A DNA stretch of 49,450 nt from Lactococcus garvieae (GCF_016758115.1 NZ_WIVG01000014.1:1-49450), one strand, 5' to 3'; shown: positions 1 through 7,716, numbered from the stretch's first letter. Notes: generated by a model not told the origin, from the sequence alone. A program made the numbers and translations.

Positions 1-645
1 GGTGAGCTGCTTGGCTATGACACCAATGGTGACGGCAAAGTGGACACAACAGAAGATTCCGCTTCATGGACGACAACTTCTGATGTCTGGGACAAACTTG
101 TTTCCCCAGACTACAGTGCGCAAGGCTACGGTTCACCTTCTGTGAGCGAGGTGGATAAGGTGACAGTCACTCCAGATACAGACTCGTCTGAGGTTAATGT
201 TTATTATGAGCATGAAACTACATCTGTAAGTCCAGAACAACCGGGCACACCGGGTAGTCCAATTGATCCAAATCGTCCAGATGGACCGAAGTGGCCAGAA
301 GGTACCGACAAGTCTTCTCTTTCGAAGACCATCACCCGGACCATCAACTATGTAGACAAGGAGACAGGTAAGGTCCTCAAACAAGAAGTCCAAACCGTGA
401 CCTACACCCGTACTGCTGTTGTGGATAAAGTAACAGGTGAGTTGCTTGGCTATGACACTAATGGGGATGGCAAGGTAGATACGACTGAAGATGGAGCTTC
501 ATGGACCACAACTTCTAATGTCTGGGATAAGCTTGTTTCTCCAGACTACAGCGCCCAAGGCTATGGTTCCCCTTCTGTGGGTGAAGTGGACAAGGTAACA
601 GTCACTCCAGATACAGACTCATCTGAGGTCAATGTTTATTATGAA
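1..645 (+). repeat. Tandem Muc_B2-like protein repeats
   Basis: Bases 1-210 and 436-645 align without gaps at an offset of 435. The proteins are almost identical (Ser/Gly and Asp/Asn changes only), but the DNA differs at many third positions; I count 12 differences in the first 60 bases. The full second unit begins near 319. The linker between units carries PEQPGTPGSP-type Pro/Gly residues. Confidence 0.8.
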
Positions 646-873
646 CAAAAGCCAAAAGATGAGAGCGATAATTCTAATAATGATAAACCAGAAAGTGATA
701 AGTCTACAGGTCAGAAAAATGTTGATAATAATACAAAATCAACACATGTAGAGAAGAAACTTCCTGCAACTGGAGAGAGTATCCTAGCATCACTTGTATG
801 GGGAGCATTAGGCTTGTTAGCTATAGCGACTTCAATTCTTCTTGTCAAGAAGCGTAAAGGAAAAGAGGATTAA
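1..873 (+). CDS. LPXTG-anchored surface protein with Muc_B2-like repeats (5' end outside window)
   Basis: The frame is open from base 1, so only the C-terminal 290 residues are present. They hold one partial and one complete copy of a repeat of about 110 residues (core TRTINYVDKETGKVL ... VTYTRT ... VWDKLVSPDYSAQGYGSP ... VNVYYE), which resembles the Muc_B2 domain of mucin-binding adhesins. A polar, Asp/Asn/Lys-rich stalk follows, then LPATGE, a hydrophobic segment (LVWGALGLLAIATSILLV) and a KKRKGKED tail, which together form a classical sortase A signal. The protein would be covalently attached to peptidoglycan. Binding to mucus or host glycans is inferred from the family only. Full length and N-terminal domains cannot be seen. 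Confidence 0.85.
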   Translation, partial: GELLGYDTNGDGKVDTTEDSASWTTTSDVWDKLVSPDYSAQGYGSPSVSEVDKVTVTPDTDSSEVNVYYEHETTSVSPEQPGTPGSPIDPNRPDGPKWPEGTDKSSLSKTITRTINYVDKETGKVLKQEVQTVTYTRTAVVDKVTGELLGYDTNGDGKVDTTEDGASWTTTSNVWDKLVSPDYSAQGYGSPSVGEVDKVTVTPDTDSSEVNVYYEQKPKDESDNSNNDKPESDKSTGQKNVDNNTKSTHVEKKLPATGESILASLVWGALGLLAIATSILLVKKRKGKED

Positions 874-960
874 TAGTATCTTTATGAAGAAACGCAGGAG
901 TGATGTCAAGAAATGCTAAGAAATCTTACATAATTTTTCTCGCTTATTATAGCAAATAGG

Positions 961-1113
961 ACATCTTGGACAGAAAGTAATTGTGTTACTACAGTTAGAT
1001 TAAATAAGAAAACAGTAGCAAAATATGTTCGAGAACAGGAAAAGTACGATATTCCTCTTTGCAAACTTAGTGTTAAGAAACCTGTATCCTTTAGCGAGAT
1101 GCTTCCAAGTTAA
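961..1113 (+). pseudogene. Orphan 3' coding remnant of unknown origin
   Basis: Reading from 961 to the TAA at 1111-1113 gives an open stretch of 50 codons (contains RLNKKTVAKYVREQEKYD) with no start codon or ribosome site. The NKKTVAKYVR part recalls the helix-turn-helix of IS21-type transposases, but the match is short and uncertain. The rest of 874-960 shows nothing I can identify. Confidence 0.25.
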
Positions 1114-1138
1114 AACCACCCGTTTTACGGGTGGTTTT
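1112..1138. terminator. Bidirectional rho-independent terminator
   Basis: This is a perfect 11-bp stem (AAAACCACCCG / CGGGTGGTTTT) with loop TTTTA. The A and T runs at its ends make it usable from both strands. It closes the surface-protein side and the minus-strand gene that ends at 1137, whose stop codon lies in the stem. Confidence 0.85.
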
Positions 1139-1613
1139 ATTGTTTGACTACAGGCACAATAAATTGTCCTGAATACGTGCCGTCTCCATTATCTTTACGC
1201 CAAGTGGCATTAGGGCCTCCCACATAGGCATAGTCTGTGACATATGGCAATATCTCTCCAAAAGCTTTGTAAGTCAGTTGATCAAATAGTCCATCAGCAT
1301 CTTCAGACATACCAGATACAGTGATATAGTCACCTGCAGGAAATTCAACCATACGTGTAGCAATTTCTAAAGATTTACTTGTAGAAATGGCACGGTAGTT
1401 CCAAGCCTTGTTTTGGTAGACTTCATTGACAGACCATTCAAGGTCGTCCGTAGCTGATTGCTTAAGCGCATCCAGCGTCCCATCTTGTGTCAGTTTTTTA
1501 TAAAAAGCTGTTTTCTCTGCGATAACAGCATCCATGTCAGATAAATCTGATTGAAGGCTGAAGCCAATAGCCGCAAGGCTAAAAGCTTCTTTTGTTTCTA
1601 ATTGATAATCCAT
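1137..1613 (-). CDS. GyrI-like / effector-binding domain protein
   Basis: 158 residues. The start at 1613 was chosen over an upstream in-frame extension because AAAGGA lies just before this ATG and the protein then opens with MDYQLETKEAF, as in the family. The sequence fits the stand-alone GyrI-like (AraC effector-binding, SRPBCC-type) fold: an early beta strand with the AFSLAAIGFS motif, a central TRMVEFPAGDYITVSG strand, and a C-terminal YVGGPNATWRKDNGDGTYSG region. There is no DNA-binding domain. Members bind small hydrophobic ligands or act as gyrase inhibitor relatives; the ligand here is unknown. It is monocistronic. Confidence 0.6.
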   Translation of the reverse strand: MDYQLETKEAFSLAAIGFSLQSDLSDMDAVIAEKTAFYKKLTQDGTLDALKQSATDDLEWSVNEVYQNKAWNYRAISTSKSLEIATRMVEFPAGDYITVSGMSEDADGLFDQLTYKAFGEILPYVTDYAYVGGPNATWRKDNGDGTYSGQFIVPVVKQ

Positions 1614-1653
1614 AGAATTCCTTTCAGTGTTTGGAGAATATAGAACTTCTTTG

Positions 1654-1682
1654 ATTATAATAAATTTTGACTTATGCCTCAA
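1654..1682 (-). promoter_or_regulatory. Promoter of the GyrI-like gene
   Basis: On the minus strand TTGAGG (complement of 1677-1682), 17 bp and a perfect TATAAT (complement of 1654-1659) precede the start by about 40 nt. The -35 box lies inside the truncated gene tail at 1672-1738, so it may have been created or kept by chance at the deletion. Confidence 0.5.
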
Positions 1683-1738
1683 CTTTTTGAGCACGCAAAG
1701 TCATCGTTGCAGTGAAAGTGCCATTAGGATTTTCAACA
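1672..1738 (-). pseudogene. 3' remnant of an unidentified gene at a deletion joint
   Basis: The minus strand reads TVENPNGTFTATMTLRAQK followed by VEA and a stop (TAA, complement of 1672-1674). It looks like the natural C-terminus of a protein whose remaining sequence is missing. It abuts the 5'-truncated RpiR gene on the other strand, so one deletion probably removed both gene bodies. The family is not recognised. Confidence 0.45.
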
Positions 1739-2371
1739 GTCAACAGAACCTTGAAAAAAATGGGCTACGAAGGTTACTCAGACTTTAAACAAACCATTCG
1801 TAATACCAAAAATGAACGACGGAAGAATGGTTTTTCTAAAGAAGTCAATCAAGCGATTCGCAAAAATGAAATAGAAATTACACGCACCATTAATCAACTC
1901 TCAGCAGATGATATTGAAGTTGCCATCAAACTGATCAATCATCACAGCAAAATTATGATTTTTTGTGCGGGCCTAAGTGCCAATGTTGCGAGGGAAATGA
2001 TGGATAAGCTGCAACTTTTTGGAAAACTTTGTGTGATTCATGATGATTTTGACTATATGCAGTATTTTGCAAGTAAAGCCAACCGTGATTATTTAATCGT
2101 TGCTTTCTCTTTGAGTGGTGAGACACCAGAGATTGCTCAAGCGCTGCATAAGGCAAAAAATCGTGGGGCGAAGATTATTGCTCTCGTTGGCGCCATGCCC
2201 AGCTCTATTGGAAGTCAGGCGGATGTTTGCATTCATGCCTATAAGTCCACACAAAAAACGATTAATTTTGGTTTGGATGTCGGCAGTCGCCTATGTTTAC
2301 AAGTTGTGAATCGCATCTTGTTGGATGCTTTTGCCCTTTACAAAAATTTAGCTCCAATTAGGGAAGATTAA
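1712..2371 (+). pseudogene. RpiR-family regulator truncated at its 5' end (HTH damaged, SIS domain kept)
   Basis: The sequence enters an RpiR/MurR regulator in the middle of its HTH (STVNRTLKKMGYEGYSDFK) and then carries an intact SIS sugar-phosphate domain (IMIFCAGLSANVAREMM ... LIVAFSLSGETPEIAQAL). The intact relative at 6852-7610 has about 40 residues before the equivalent point, so helices 1-2 are lost. The only available start (GTG at 1712) has no ribosome site and lies in sequence that reads as another gene's tail on the other strand. It sits just upstream of nagA and was probably the local regulator. It could still make an SIS-only protein if translated. Confidence 0.75.
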
Positions 2372-2380
2372 ATGTACCAA

Positions 2381-2409
2381 GCAGAGGTTGTAAGACCTCT
2401 GCTTTTTTT
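2381..2409 (+). terminator. Rho-independent terminator after the truncated RpiR gene
   Basis: GCAGAGGT and ACCTCTGC arms close a short loop and are followed by seven T residues (2403-2409). It separates the regulator remnant from nagA. Confidence 0.9.
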
Positions 2410-2410
2410 G

Positions 2411-2474
2411 GGAAAAGTTTCCGACCACTCAAAGGGTATTTCGGAAAATTTTCCCCCTATTTCTGATTTATACT
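2411..2474 (+). promoter_or_regulatory. nagA promoter with twin GGAAA-TTTCC operators
   Basis: Two 12-bp palindromes, GGAAAAGTTTCC (2411-2422) and GGAAAATTTTCC (2443-2454), start 32 bp apart. A -10 box TATACT (2469-2474) begins 26 nt after the start of the second. No TTGACA-like -35 exists at the right distance; that position falls inside the second palindrome. The same layout recurs before the PTS genes (3701-3764) and agaS (11334-11397). Confidence 0.75.
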
Positions 2475-2501
2475 AAGAAAAAAGACAAATGGAGGCAAGG
2501 T

Positions 2502-3644
2502 ATGACTTACTATATTAAAGCAGATAAATTTTTCTATCCTTATCACACGCTCAGTGGCGGCTATTTAGAAATTAAAGAGGGCAAATTTGGTAAACACAGA
2601 CAAGAAGTTCCTAAAGATGCTGAGGTTAAAGATTATACAGGATACTGGATTGCGCCAGGATTGGTGGATACACATATACATGGTTTCGATGGCGCAGATG
2701 TGATGGATGGGCAGTCAGAGCTTCTTGATAAGATGAGCCAGGGCTTACTTAGAGGAGCTGTAACTTCTTGGATCGCGACACCATTGACAGGGGAACATGG
2801 GCGTCTCAGAGAAGTCTGCGAAGCAGTTGGAAATTATAAACCAAGGGTTACAGGAGCCAAAATACAAGGACTTTTCTTTGAAGGACCATACTTTACTGCT
2901 CAGCATAAAGGTGCCCAAAATCCCGCTTATATGACAGATCCAAATGTGCAAGAATTCGAAAACTGGAACCAAGCAGCGCATGGTATGATTCGAAAAATAG
3001 CCGTTGCACCTGAAAGAGAAGGAAGTATCGAATTTATCCGAGCTTTAACAAAGCGAGGAATCACGGTTGCTTTGGGGCACTCTAACGCTACTTTAGCCCA
3101 AGCAACAGCAGCAGTAGAAGCGGGAGCTACTGTCTTTGTCCATACCTTTAATGGCATGAGTCCCTTTAACCATCGGGAACCCGGAATGGTTGGTGCGGCA
3201 CTGAGCCTTCCAAATACCTATGCCGAGTTGATCTGTGACGAACATCATGTTCATCCGACAGCGGCTAAAATATTAATTCAAAGTAAGGGGGCAGCGCACA
3301 CGGTCTTGATTACGGATGCGATGCGTGCTGCAGGAATGCCCGATGGAGATTATATGCTGGGAGAATTTCCTGTACGTGTCGAAGGAGGCGCGGTCCATCT
3401 TAAAGAAGGAGATAGTTTGGCTGGCTCTGTCCTCATGTTAAAGGATGCGATTAAAAATGTGGTAGACTGGGGCATTGCAACACCAGAGGAAGCCATTATG
3501 ATGGCAAGCTTGACTGCTGCGAAGTCCGTCAATATCGATGATTGCTGTGGGCAGATTAAAGAAGAGTACAGTGCAGATTTCATCGTTCTAGGCCCTGATA
3601 TGCAACTTTCGGAAGTGTATGTAGACGGTGAACGGGCGATATAA
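2502..3644 (+). CDS. nagA: N-acetylglucosamine/galactosamine-6-phosphate deacetylase
   Basis: 380 residues, the usual NagA length. It removes acetate from GlcNAc-6-P or GalNAc-6-P in the cytoplasm. The amidohydrolase landmarks are all present: HxH at His58/His60 (DTHIHG), metal-binding Glu127 (FFEGPYF), His193 (LGHS), His214 (HTFNGMSPFNHREPG) and the catalytic Asp272 (LITDAMRAAGMPDG). GGAGG precedes the ATG by a good distance. The gene is alone between two GGAAA-TTTCC-controlled promoters and lies next to a mannose-class PTS and agaS. The likely substrate is therefore GalNAc-6-P (an AgaA role), although GlcNAc-6-P cannot be excluded from sequence. Confidence 0.93.
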   Translation: MTYYIKADKFFYPYHTLSGGYLEIKEGKFGKHRQEVPKDAEVKDYTGYWIAPGLVDTHIHGFDGADVMDGQSELLDKMSQGLLRGAVTSWIATPLTGEHGRLREVCEAVGNYKPRVTGAKIQGLFFEGPYFTAQHKGAQNPAYMTDPNVQEFENWNQAAHGMIRKIAVAPEREGSIEFIRALTKRGITVALGHSNATLAQATAAVEAGATVFVHTFNGMSPFNHREPGMVGAALSLPNTYAELICDEHHVHPTAAKILIQSKGAAHTVLITDAMRAAGMPDGDYMLGEFPVRVEGGAVHLKEGDSLAGSVLMLKDAIKNVVDWGIATPEEAIMMASLTAAKSVNIDDCCGQIKEEYSADFIVLGPDMQLSEVYVDGERAI

Positions 3645-3684
3645 TTCTAAAAATTGAATTTACGCATCAACTAAACAAAATAGT

Positions 3685-3764
3685 TGTAAGCGGTTAATTT
3701 GGAAAAGTTTACCAAAATGTTACTTAATATTTGGAAAAATTTCCTACAATCTATAGCTTATAAT
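3685..3764 (+). promoter_or_regulatory. PTS operon promoter with twin GGAAA-TTTCC operators and a cre-like site
   Basis: GGAAAAGTTTAC (3701-3712, one mismatch to the palindrome) and GGAAAAATTTCC (3733-3744) start 32 bp apart. TATAAT (3759-3764) starts 26 nt after the second. TGTAAGCGGTTAAT at 3685-3698 resembles a CcpA cre site but departs from consensus at its last two bases. A transcript from here would have a leader of about 25 nt. Confidence 0.7.
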
Positions 3765-3794
3765 AAAAATAAATTTAGAAGACAAGGAGAAATG

Positions 3795-4217
3795 ATGAAA
3801 GCTTTAATTTCTGGCCATGCGCATTTTGCAGAAGGCATGAAGAGCGCAGTCGAATTAATTACTGGTCCACAGGTAGACTTGCTCACACTTACTTTTGATG
3901 AAGCAACTAACCTTGAAGAATATCAAAACGCTTTAAATGATTTTTGTAAAAGTGGTGAAGAAGTAGCTATTTTTACGGACTTACTTGGAGGGACACCTTT
4001 TAATAAAGCGATGATAGCTAAAGGGGATAAGAAAAAGGTGCATATTTTTACGGGCACGAATCTTCCCATGCTGATTGAGTTTGTTTCTCAAGAAATGATG
4101 GGAGCAGAAGTTGATTTAATGCTTGACTTGTCTGTTTCCACAGCTAAAGATGGCGTCACTCTTGACTTAGAGCTTGGCAAAAAAGTGCAAGAAGCTGAAG
4201 AAAGTGATGGCATCTAG
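3795..4217 (+). CDS. PTS mannose-class EIIA component (Aga type)
   Basis: 140 residues. EIIA accepts phosphate from HPr and passes it to EIIB. The start opens MKALISGHAHFAEGM behind AAGGAG; an ATG three bases earlier is equally possible. Upstream in-frame codons lie in the promoter and were rejected. His8 (SGHAHFA) is the expected phosphorylated residue, and FTDLLGGTPFN is the family signature around residue 65. The stop is directly followed by the ATG of the YajC-like gene, so the two are translationally coupled. The closest role is the AgaF-type subunit of a GalNAc/galactosamine PTS, judging from the neighbours. Confidence 0.88.
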   Translation: MKALISGHAHFAEGMKSAVELITGPQVDLLTLTFDEATNLEEYQNALNDFCKSGEEVAIFTDLLGGTPFNKAMIAKGDKKKVHIFTGTNLPMLIEFVSQEMMGAEVDLMLDLSVSTAKDGVTLDLELGKKVQEAEESDGI

Positions 4218-4493
4218 ATGACAGCACAATTTATTATCAACAGTTCACTTGTTTTTATTGGTTTTATTCTTCTAGGCGGTGCTTTTTATAGCATAGTTAG
4301 TGGTCTGCAGTTTAGCAAGCGTAAAAAAGTTATCGCCGAGTTGCATCAGACTCTTGCCGTAGGGAGTGAAGTCATGTTTAGTGGCGGATTGACGGGAATT
4401 ATTACTGACTTAGATGAAGAATTCTGTCGCATCAAGCTTGCGGATAAGTTGGTGATTAAAGTTTCGCGTTATGCCATCACGCAGATATTGTAA
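4218..4493 (+). CDS. yajC: YajC-like single-span membrane protein in a PTS operon
   Basis: 91 residues. One N-terminal membrane segment (about residues 7-28) is followed by a small cytoplasmic domain with the YajC pattern: RKKVIAELHQTLAVGSEVMF, then SGGLTGIITDLDEEFCRIKL, then a strand ending ITQIL. YajC is an accessory of the Sec translocon, but a YajC homologue also sits inside hyaluronan/aminosugar mannose-class PTS operons of streptococci, which is the arrangement here. It may help insert or stabilise EIIC/EIID; this is inference. It starts right at the EIIA stop codon. Confidence 0.75.
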   Translation: MTAQFIINSSLVFIGFILLGGAFYSIVSGLQFSKRKKVIAELHQTLAVGSEVMFSGGLTGIITDLDEEFCRIKLADKLVIKVSRYAITQIL

Positions 4494-4582
4494 AAGGTTC
4501 ATTTTCCTAGTTTCTAGGTTAGTTAATAAAATTTAAATACGGATGCTCAGTCTCCGCTTTGATATTAAGAAAGGTCATTATT

Positions 4583-5059
4583 ATGCCAAATATTTTACTT
4601 ACTCGTATTGACAACCGCTTGATTCACGGTCAAGTTGCCACACAGTGGAACAGTTTTGTCGGTTCAAACCTTTTGCTTGTCGCAAATGATGATGTGGCAA
4701 GCAATCCACAGCGTCAAGCACTGATGGATATGGCCGCACCGACTGGAGTGGCTACACGCTACTTTAGTGTTCAAAAGACTATTGATATTATCAGTAAAGC
4801 TGCGGATCGTCAGTTGATTTTCATTATCTGTGAAAACCCACAAGATGTTTTACGTCTTGTTGAAGGTGGCGTACCCATTAAAAAAGTGAATATCGGTAAT
4901 ATGCACATGTCAGAAGGAAAACGTCAAGTTGCAACTGTCATTGCTGTGGATGACGATGATGTGGCAGCTTTTAAGAAACTGAAAGAACTGGGTGTTGAGC
5001 TTGAGATACAGCGCGTGCCAACTACACCCGTAGAGCCACTCGGAAAGCTCTTTAATTAA
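4583..5059 (+). CDS. PTS mannose-class EIIB component
   Basis: 158 residues. The start at 4583 gives MPNILLTRIDNRLIHGQVA behind AAAGG; the extra in-frame codons upstream have no ribosome site. His15 in RLIHGQV is the phosphorylated residue, and the rest (VANDDVASNPQRQALM ... VNIGNMHMSEGK) is typical of sorbose/mannose EIIB. It transfers phosphate to the incoming sugar at the EIIC/EIID channel. Short spacers of about 90 nt before and 120 nt after contain no gene I trust. Confidence 0.9.
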   Translation: MPNILLTRIDNRLIHGQVATQWNSFVGSNLLLVANDDVASNPQRQALMDMAAPTGVATRYFSVQKTIDIISKAADRQLIFIICENPQDVLRLVEGGVPIKKVNIGNMHMSEGKRQVATVIAVDDDDVAAFKKLKELGVELEIQRVPTTPVEPLGKLFN

Positions 5060-5181
5060 TTTAGTTTAGGGAACAAGAGTTTTTGATGAGGAAGGTGTAT
5101 TTAGGATGAAGGTGCTTATCCTTGATCGCGCACTACTTATTTCGAATCAAAAATCATAAAAAAATATAAGGAGAAAAACTT

Positions 5182-5991
5182 ATGGATGCTTCCATTTTTC
5201 AGATTATTTTGATCTTTGCAGTGACTTTTGTTGTCGCCATTGACCAATTTAGTTTACTTCAATCTTTGTACCAGCCTATCGTTACAGGTTTGGTCATCGG
5301 TCTTATTCTTGGTGATGTCCAAACCGGTTTGATTGTCGGGGGTACTTATCAACTGATGACCATTGGTAACATGCCGGTCGGAGGAGCTCAACCACCGAAT
5401 GCGGTTATCGGAGGGATTATGGCAACAGTTCTTGCCATTTCACTTGGGTTAGAACCAGCAGCGGCCGTTGCTACTGCCATCCCATTTTCACTACTCGGAC
5501 AATATGGTGTAACTTTAATCTTCACAGTTATGGCACCGGTAATGGGTGTTGCGGATAAATATGCCGAAGAAGCAAACCCAGCCGGAATTGCTAAAATTAA
5601 CTGGCTTGCTATGTGTGCGCTCGGTACTATCTTTGGTATTGTTGTTACGCTCTTTTTCGTCGGTGGACAAGCCTTTGGCGATACTGTAGTAAATGCTATC
5701 CCAGCCTGGCTTATGAGTGGACTCGGTGCAGCAGGAAATATGATGCGCTATGTCGGTTTCGCAATCTTGATTAAAGTCATGGTTTCCAAAGAACTTTGGG
5801 GATTCTACTTCCTTGGGTTCGTACTTGCTGTTATCGTTACTGGTATTGAAGCGCTCAAAGGACCAGCATTACTTTTACTTGCCGTCATCGGTTTTGCATT
5901 TGCCTATTGGGATTTCCAAATGAATACAAAACTCAAAACAGCTGCCCCTGCAGCATCAGCTAGTGAAGGAGATTATGAAGATGGTATTTAA
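5182..5991 (+). CDS. PTS mannose-class EIIC component
   Basis: 269 residues, strongly hydrophobic with several membrane spans. Family landmarks are GLVIGLILGDVQTGLIVGG, the GGAQPPNAVIGG loop and the long GVADKYAEEANPAGIAKINW segment. The strong site AAGGAG lies a few bases before the ATG. The polar C-terminal tail (KTAAPAASASEGDYEDGI) contains the coding overlap with EIID. Together with EIID it forms the sugar channel. Confidence 0.9.
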   Translation: MDASIFQIILIFAVTFVVAIDQFSLLQSLYQPIVTGLVIGLILGDVQTGLIVGGTYQLMTIGNMPVGGAQPPNAVIGGIMATVLAISLGLEPAAAVATAIPFSLLGQYGVTLIFTVMAPVMGVADKYAEEANPAGIAKINWLAMCALGTIFGIVVTLFFVGGQAFGDTVVNAIPAWLMSGLGAAGNMMRYVGFAILIKVMVSKELWGFYFLGFVLAVIVTGIEALKGPALLLLAVIGFAFAYWDFQMNTKLKTAAPAASASEGDYEDGI

Positions 5992-6820
5992 TATTCCTGA
6001 TAATTATTCTAATCAAACGCCAGCACCACAACTTGATAAGAAAACACTCAATAAAATGGTTTGGCGCTCCGTTTACCTCCAAGCATCTTTTAACTATGAG
6101 CGGATGCAAGCAGGTGGTTGGCTCTACTCTATCTTGCCCGGCTTGGAAAAAATCCACACGGACAAAAAGGATCTTTCAGCCTCAATGGCGCACAACTTAG
6201 AATTTTTCAATACACACCCATTTCTGGTTAACTTTGTCATGGGGATTGTGCTTTCACTTGAGCAAAATAAAACAGATATTCAAACGATACGTGCTGTCCG
6301 TGTCGCAGCGATGGGACCTCTTGGAGGGATTGGTGATGCGCTCTTCTGGTTCACGCTTGTACCAATCACCGCTGGTATTACAGCCAATATGGCCATTGCT
6401 GGAAATATCGCAGCACCGTTCATCTTCCTCTTGATTTTCAATGCTGTACAGTTCGGCTTGCGTTACTTCTTGATGCATTGGTCTTACCGAAAAGGAACAG
6501 ATGCCATTAGCATCATGACTGCTAATGCAAAAGAATTTACACGTGCGGCCTCTATCCTTGGGATTTTCGTAGTTGGAGCCTTGACTTCAGCTATGGGGGC
6601 TACTTCAGTAAATATAGTCATACCAAACGGCGAAGCTAAAATTAATATTCAATCCATCTTAGATGGTATCTTGCCATCAATGTTGCCGTTAGGATTAACT
6701 TTGCTCTTGTTCTATCTCATGCAAAAGCATAAGTGGACACCGATTCGTTGTATCCTTTTGCTCCTCTGTCTGGGTATTCTCGGCTCAGGAATCGGTATCT
6801 GGCCTTCAATCTGGCCGTAA
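5981..6820 (+). CDS. PTS mannose-class EIID component
   Basis: 279 residues. The start at 5981 lies 8 nt after GAAGGAGA; the ATG at 5975 is too close to that site. The gene overlaps the end of EIIC by 11 nt. The EIID signature is complete: WRSVYLQASFNYERMQAGG, then HNLEFFNTHPFLVNFVMGIV, then AMGPLGGIGDALFWFTLVP. The C-terminus has closely spaced membrane segments. It is the last gene of the EIIA-YajC-EIIB-EIIC-EIID operon, which is closed by the terminator at 6826. Confidence 0.9.
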   Translation: MVFNIPDNYSNQTPAPQLDKKTLNKMVWRSVYLQASFNYERMQAGGWLYSILPGLEKIHTDKKDLSASMAHNLEFFNTHPFLVNFVMGIVLSLEQNKTDIQTIRAVRVAAMGPLGGIGDALFWFTLVPITAGITANMAIAGNIAAPFIFLLIFNAVQFGLRYFLMHWSYRKGTDAISIMTANAKEFTRAASILGIFVVGALTSAMGATSVNIVIPNGEAKINIQSILDGILPSMLPLGLTLLLFYLMQKHKWTPIRCILLLLCLGILGSGIGIWPSIWP

Positions 6821-6825
6821 CAAGG

Positions 6826-6862
6826 AAAAAGTAAGTGCGCTTGTTCCACACTTACTTTTTTT
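6826..6862. terminator. Bidirectional terminator between EIID and the RpiR gene
   Basis: AAAAAGTAAGTG (6826-6837) pairs with CACTTACTTTTT (6849-6860) around an 11-nt loop. Base runs on both sides allow use by both converging genes; the minus-strand stop codon lies in the stem. Confidence 0.85.
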
Positions 6863-7610
6863 GTGTTTCTTTTTTTCTTAAGGCATAAGAATCCAGTAAT
6901 ATCCGTGAAAGAATGGTCAGAGGAAGTCGTGAGCGTACTTCATAGTCTGGGAAAAAGGAGCCGTCTGATTTAAAACCAACTAGAGCAACGTCAGAGAGGG
7001 CAGCTAGCGTAGATTCACCAGCTGTCGTAAGAAGAAGCGTTGCAATATTGTGCTGCTGGCAATTTTGCGCAGCATTTACCAGCTCTGGAGTTTCACCATT
7101 TAAAGAAATGAAGAGGACAGCATCTTCAGGAGATAACTTTTTACTCATGATTTTGATGATTTCAGGATCGGTAAAGAACTCACAGTATTTTTCTGTCAGT
7201 TGAAACTTGGTCATCATCTCTTGAGCGACCATTTCGGAAAAACCGCGGGCAAACAAAATGAGCCGTCTTGAAGCAGTGATGATCCGAATTGCTTCTTCAA
7301 GTTTTTGAATGTTAATCATCGAGAGGGTCCGCATCACTTCTTGTTCATTTTTGGTAATGACGAAACGAATCCCTTCATCCTCTTGATCAAACTGTGAAAA
7401 ATCCTCATGTAACTTTCTTCGTTCTTTAAGTTTATACTTGAAGTCGGCATAGCCAGAATAGCCTTTTTTCTTTAGTGTACGTACGATTGTTGCCGTTGAA
7501 ACCGCAGCTTCAACACTTAATTCAGCAATGGAATAGTTAGGGATTTCTATAATATTACGCTCAATATAATTCCATAAATATTGCTCAGAGTCACTTAGTT
7601 TAGTACTCAC
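6852..7610 (-). CDS. RpiR-family (HTH + SIS) transcriptional regulator
   Basis: 252 residues from the GTG at 7610, which follows GGGAGG by 8 nt; the longer TTG-initiated form would overlap that ribosome site. An N-terminal HTH (SIAELSVEAAVSTATIVRTLKKKGYSGYADFK) is followed by a SIS domain (RRLILFARGFSEMVAQEMM ... VLFISLNGETPELVNAA) that senses phosphosugars. It is divergent from the PfkB-kinase/EIIBCA genes and convergent with the mannose-class PTS. It is the only intact RpiR in the aminosugar region, so it may control its neighbours through the palindrome at 7678-7694, the GGAAA-TTTCC sites, or both. Confidence 0.88.
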   Translation of the reverse strand: MSTKLSDSEQYLWNYIERNIIEIPNYSIAELSVEAAVSTATIVRTLKKKGYSGYADFKYKLKERRKLHEDFSQFDQEDEGIRFVITKNEQEVMRTLSMINIQKLEEAIRIITASRRLILFARGFSEMVAQEMMTKFQLTEKYCEFFTDPEIIKIMSKKLSPEDAVLFISLNGETPELVNAAQNCQQHNIATLLLTTAGESTLAALSDVALVGFKSDGSFFPDYEVRSRLPLTILSRILLDSYALRKKETQKK

Positions 7611-7677
7611 AGTATATACCTCCCTATTTTTCAAAAATTATTAACCTAAGTATAGCAAATTTAAAAATAGAAGTGTA

Positions 7678-7716
7678 ACATTTTTCAGAAATGTCAAAAA
7701 TTTGTAAGCGCGTACA
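7678..7716 (+). promoter_or_regulatory. Operator palindrome and cre site in the divergent promoter region
   Basis: ACATTT-TTCAG-AAATGT (7678-7694) is a perfect 6-bp-arm inverted repeat, different from the GGAAA-TTTCC motif. TGTAAGCGCGTACA (7703-7716) matches the CcpA cre consensus with one mismatch. Both lie between the RpiR gene and the kinase/PTS operon, so regulator control plus carbon catabolite repression is likely. Confidence 0.6.

Noticed and set aside
5106-5159. Short frame MKVLILDRALLISNQKS between EIIB and EIIC
   Set aside because: 17 codons, only a weak TTTAGG before it, no family resemblance; probably chance within the PTS operon spacer.
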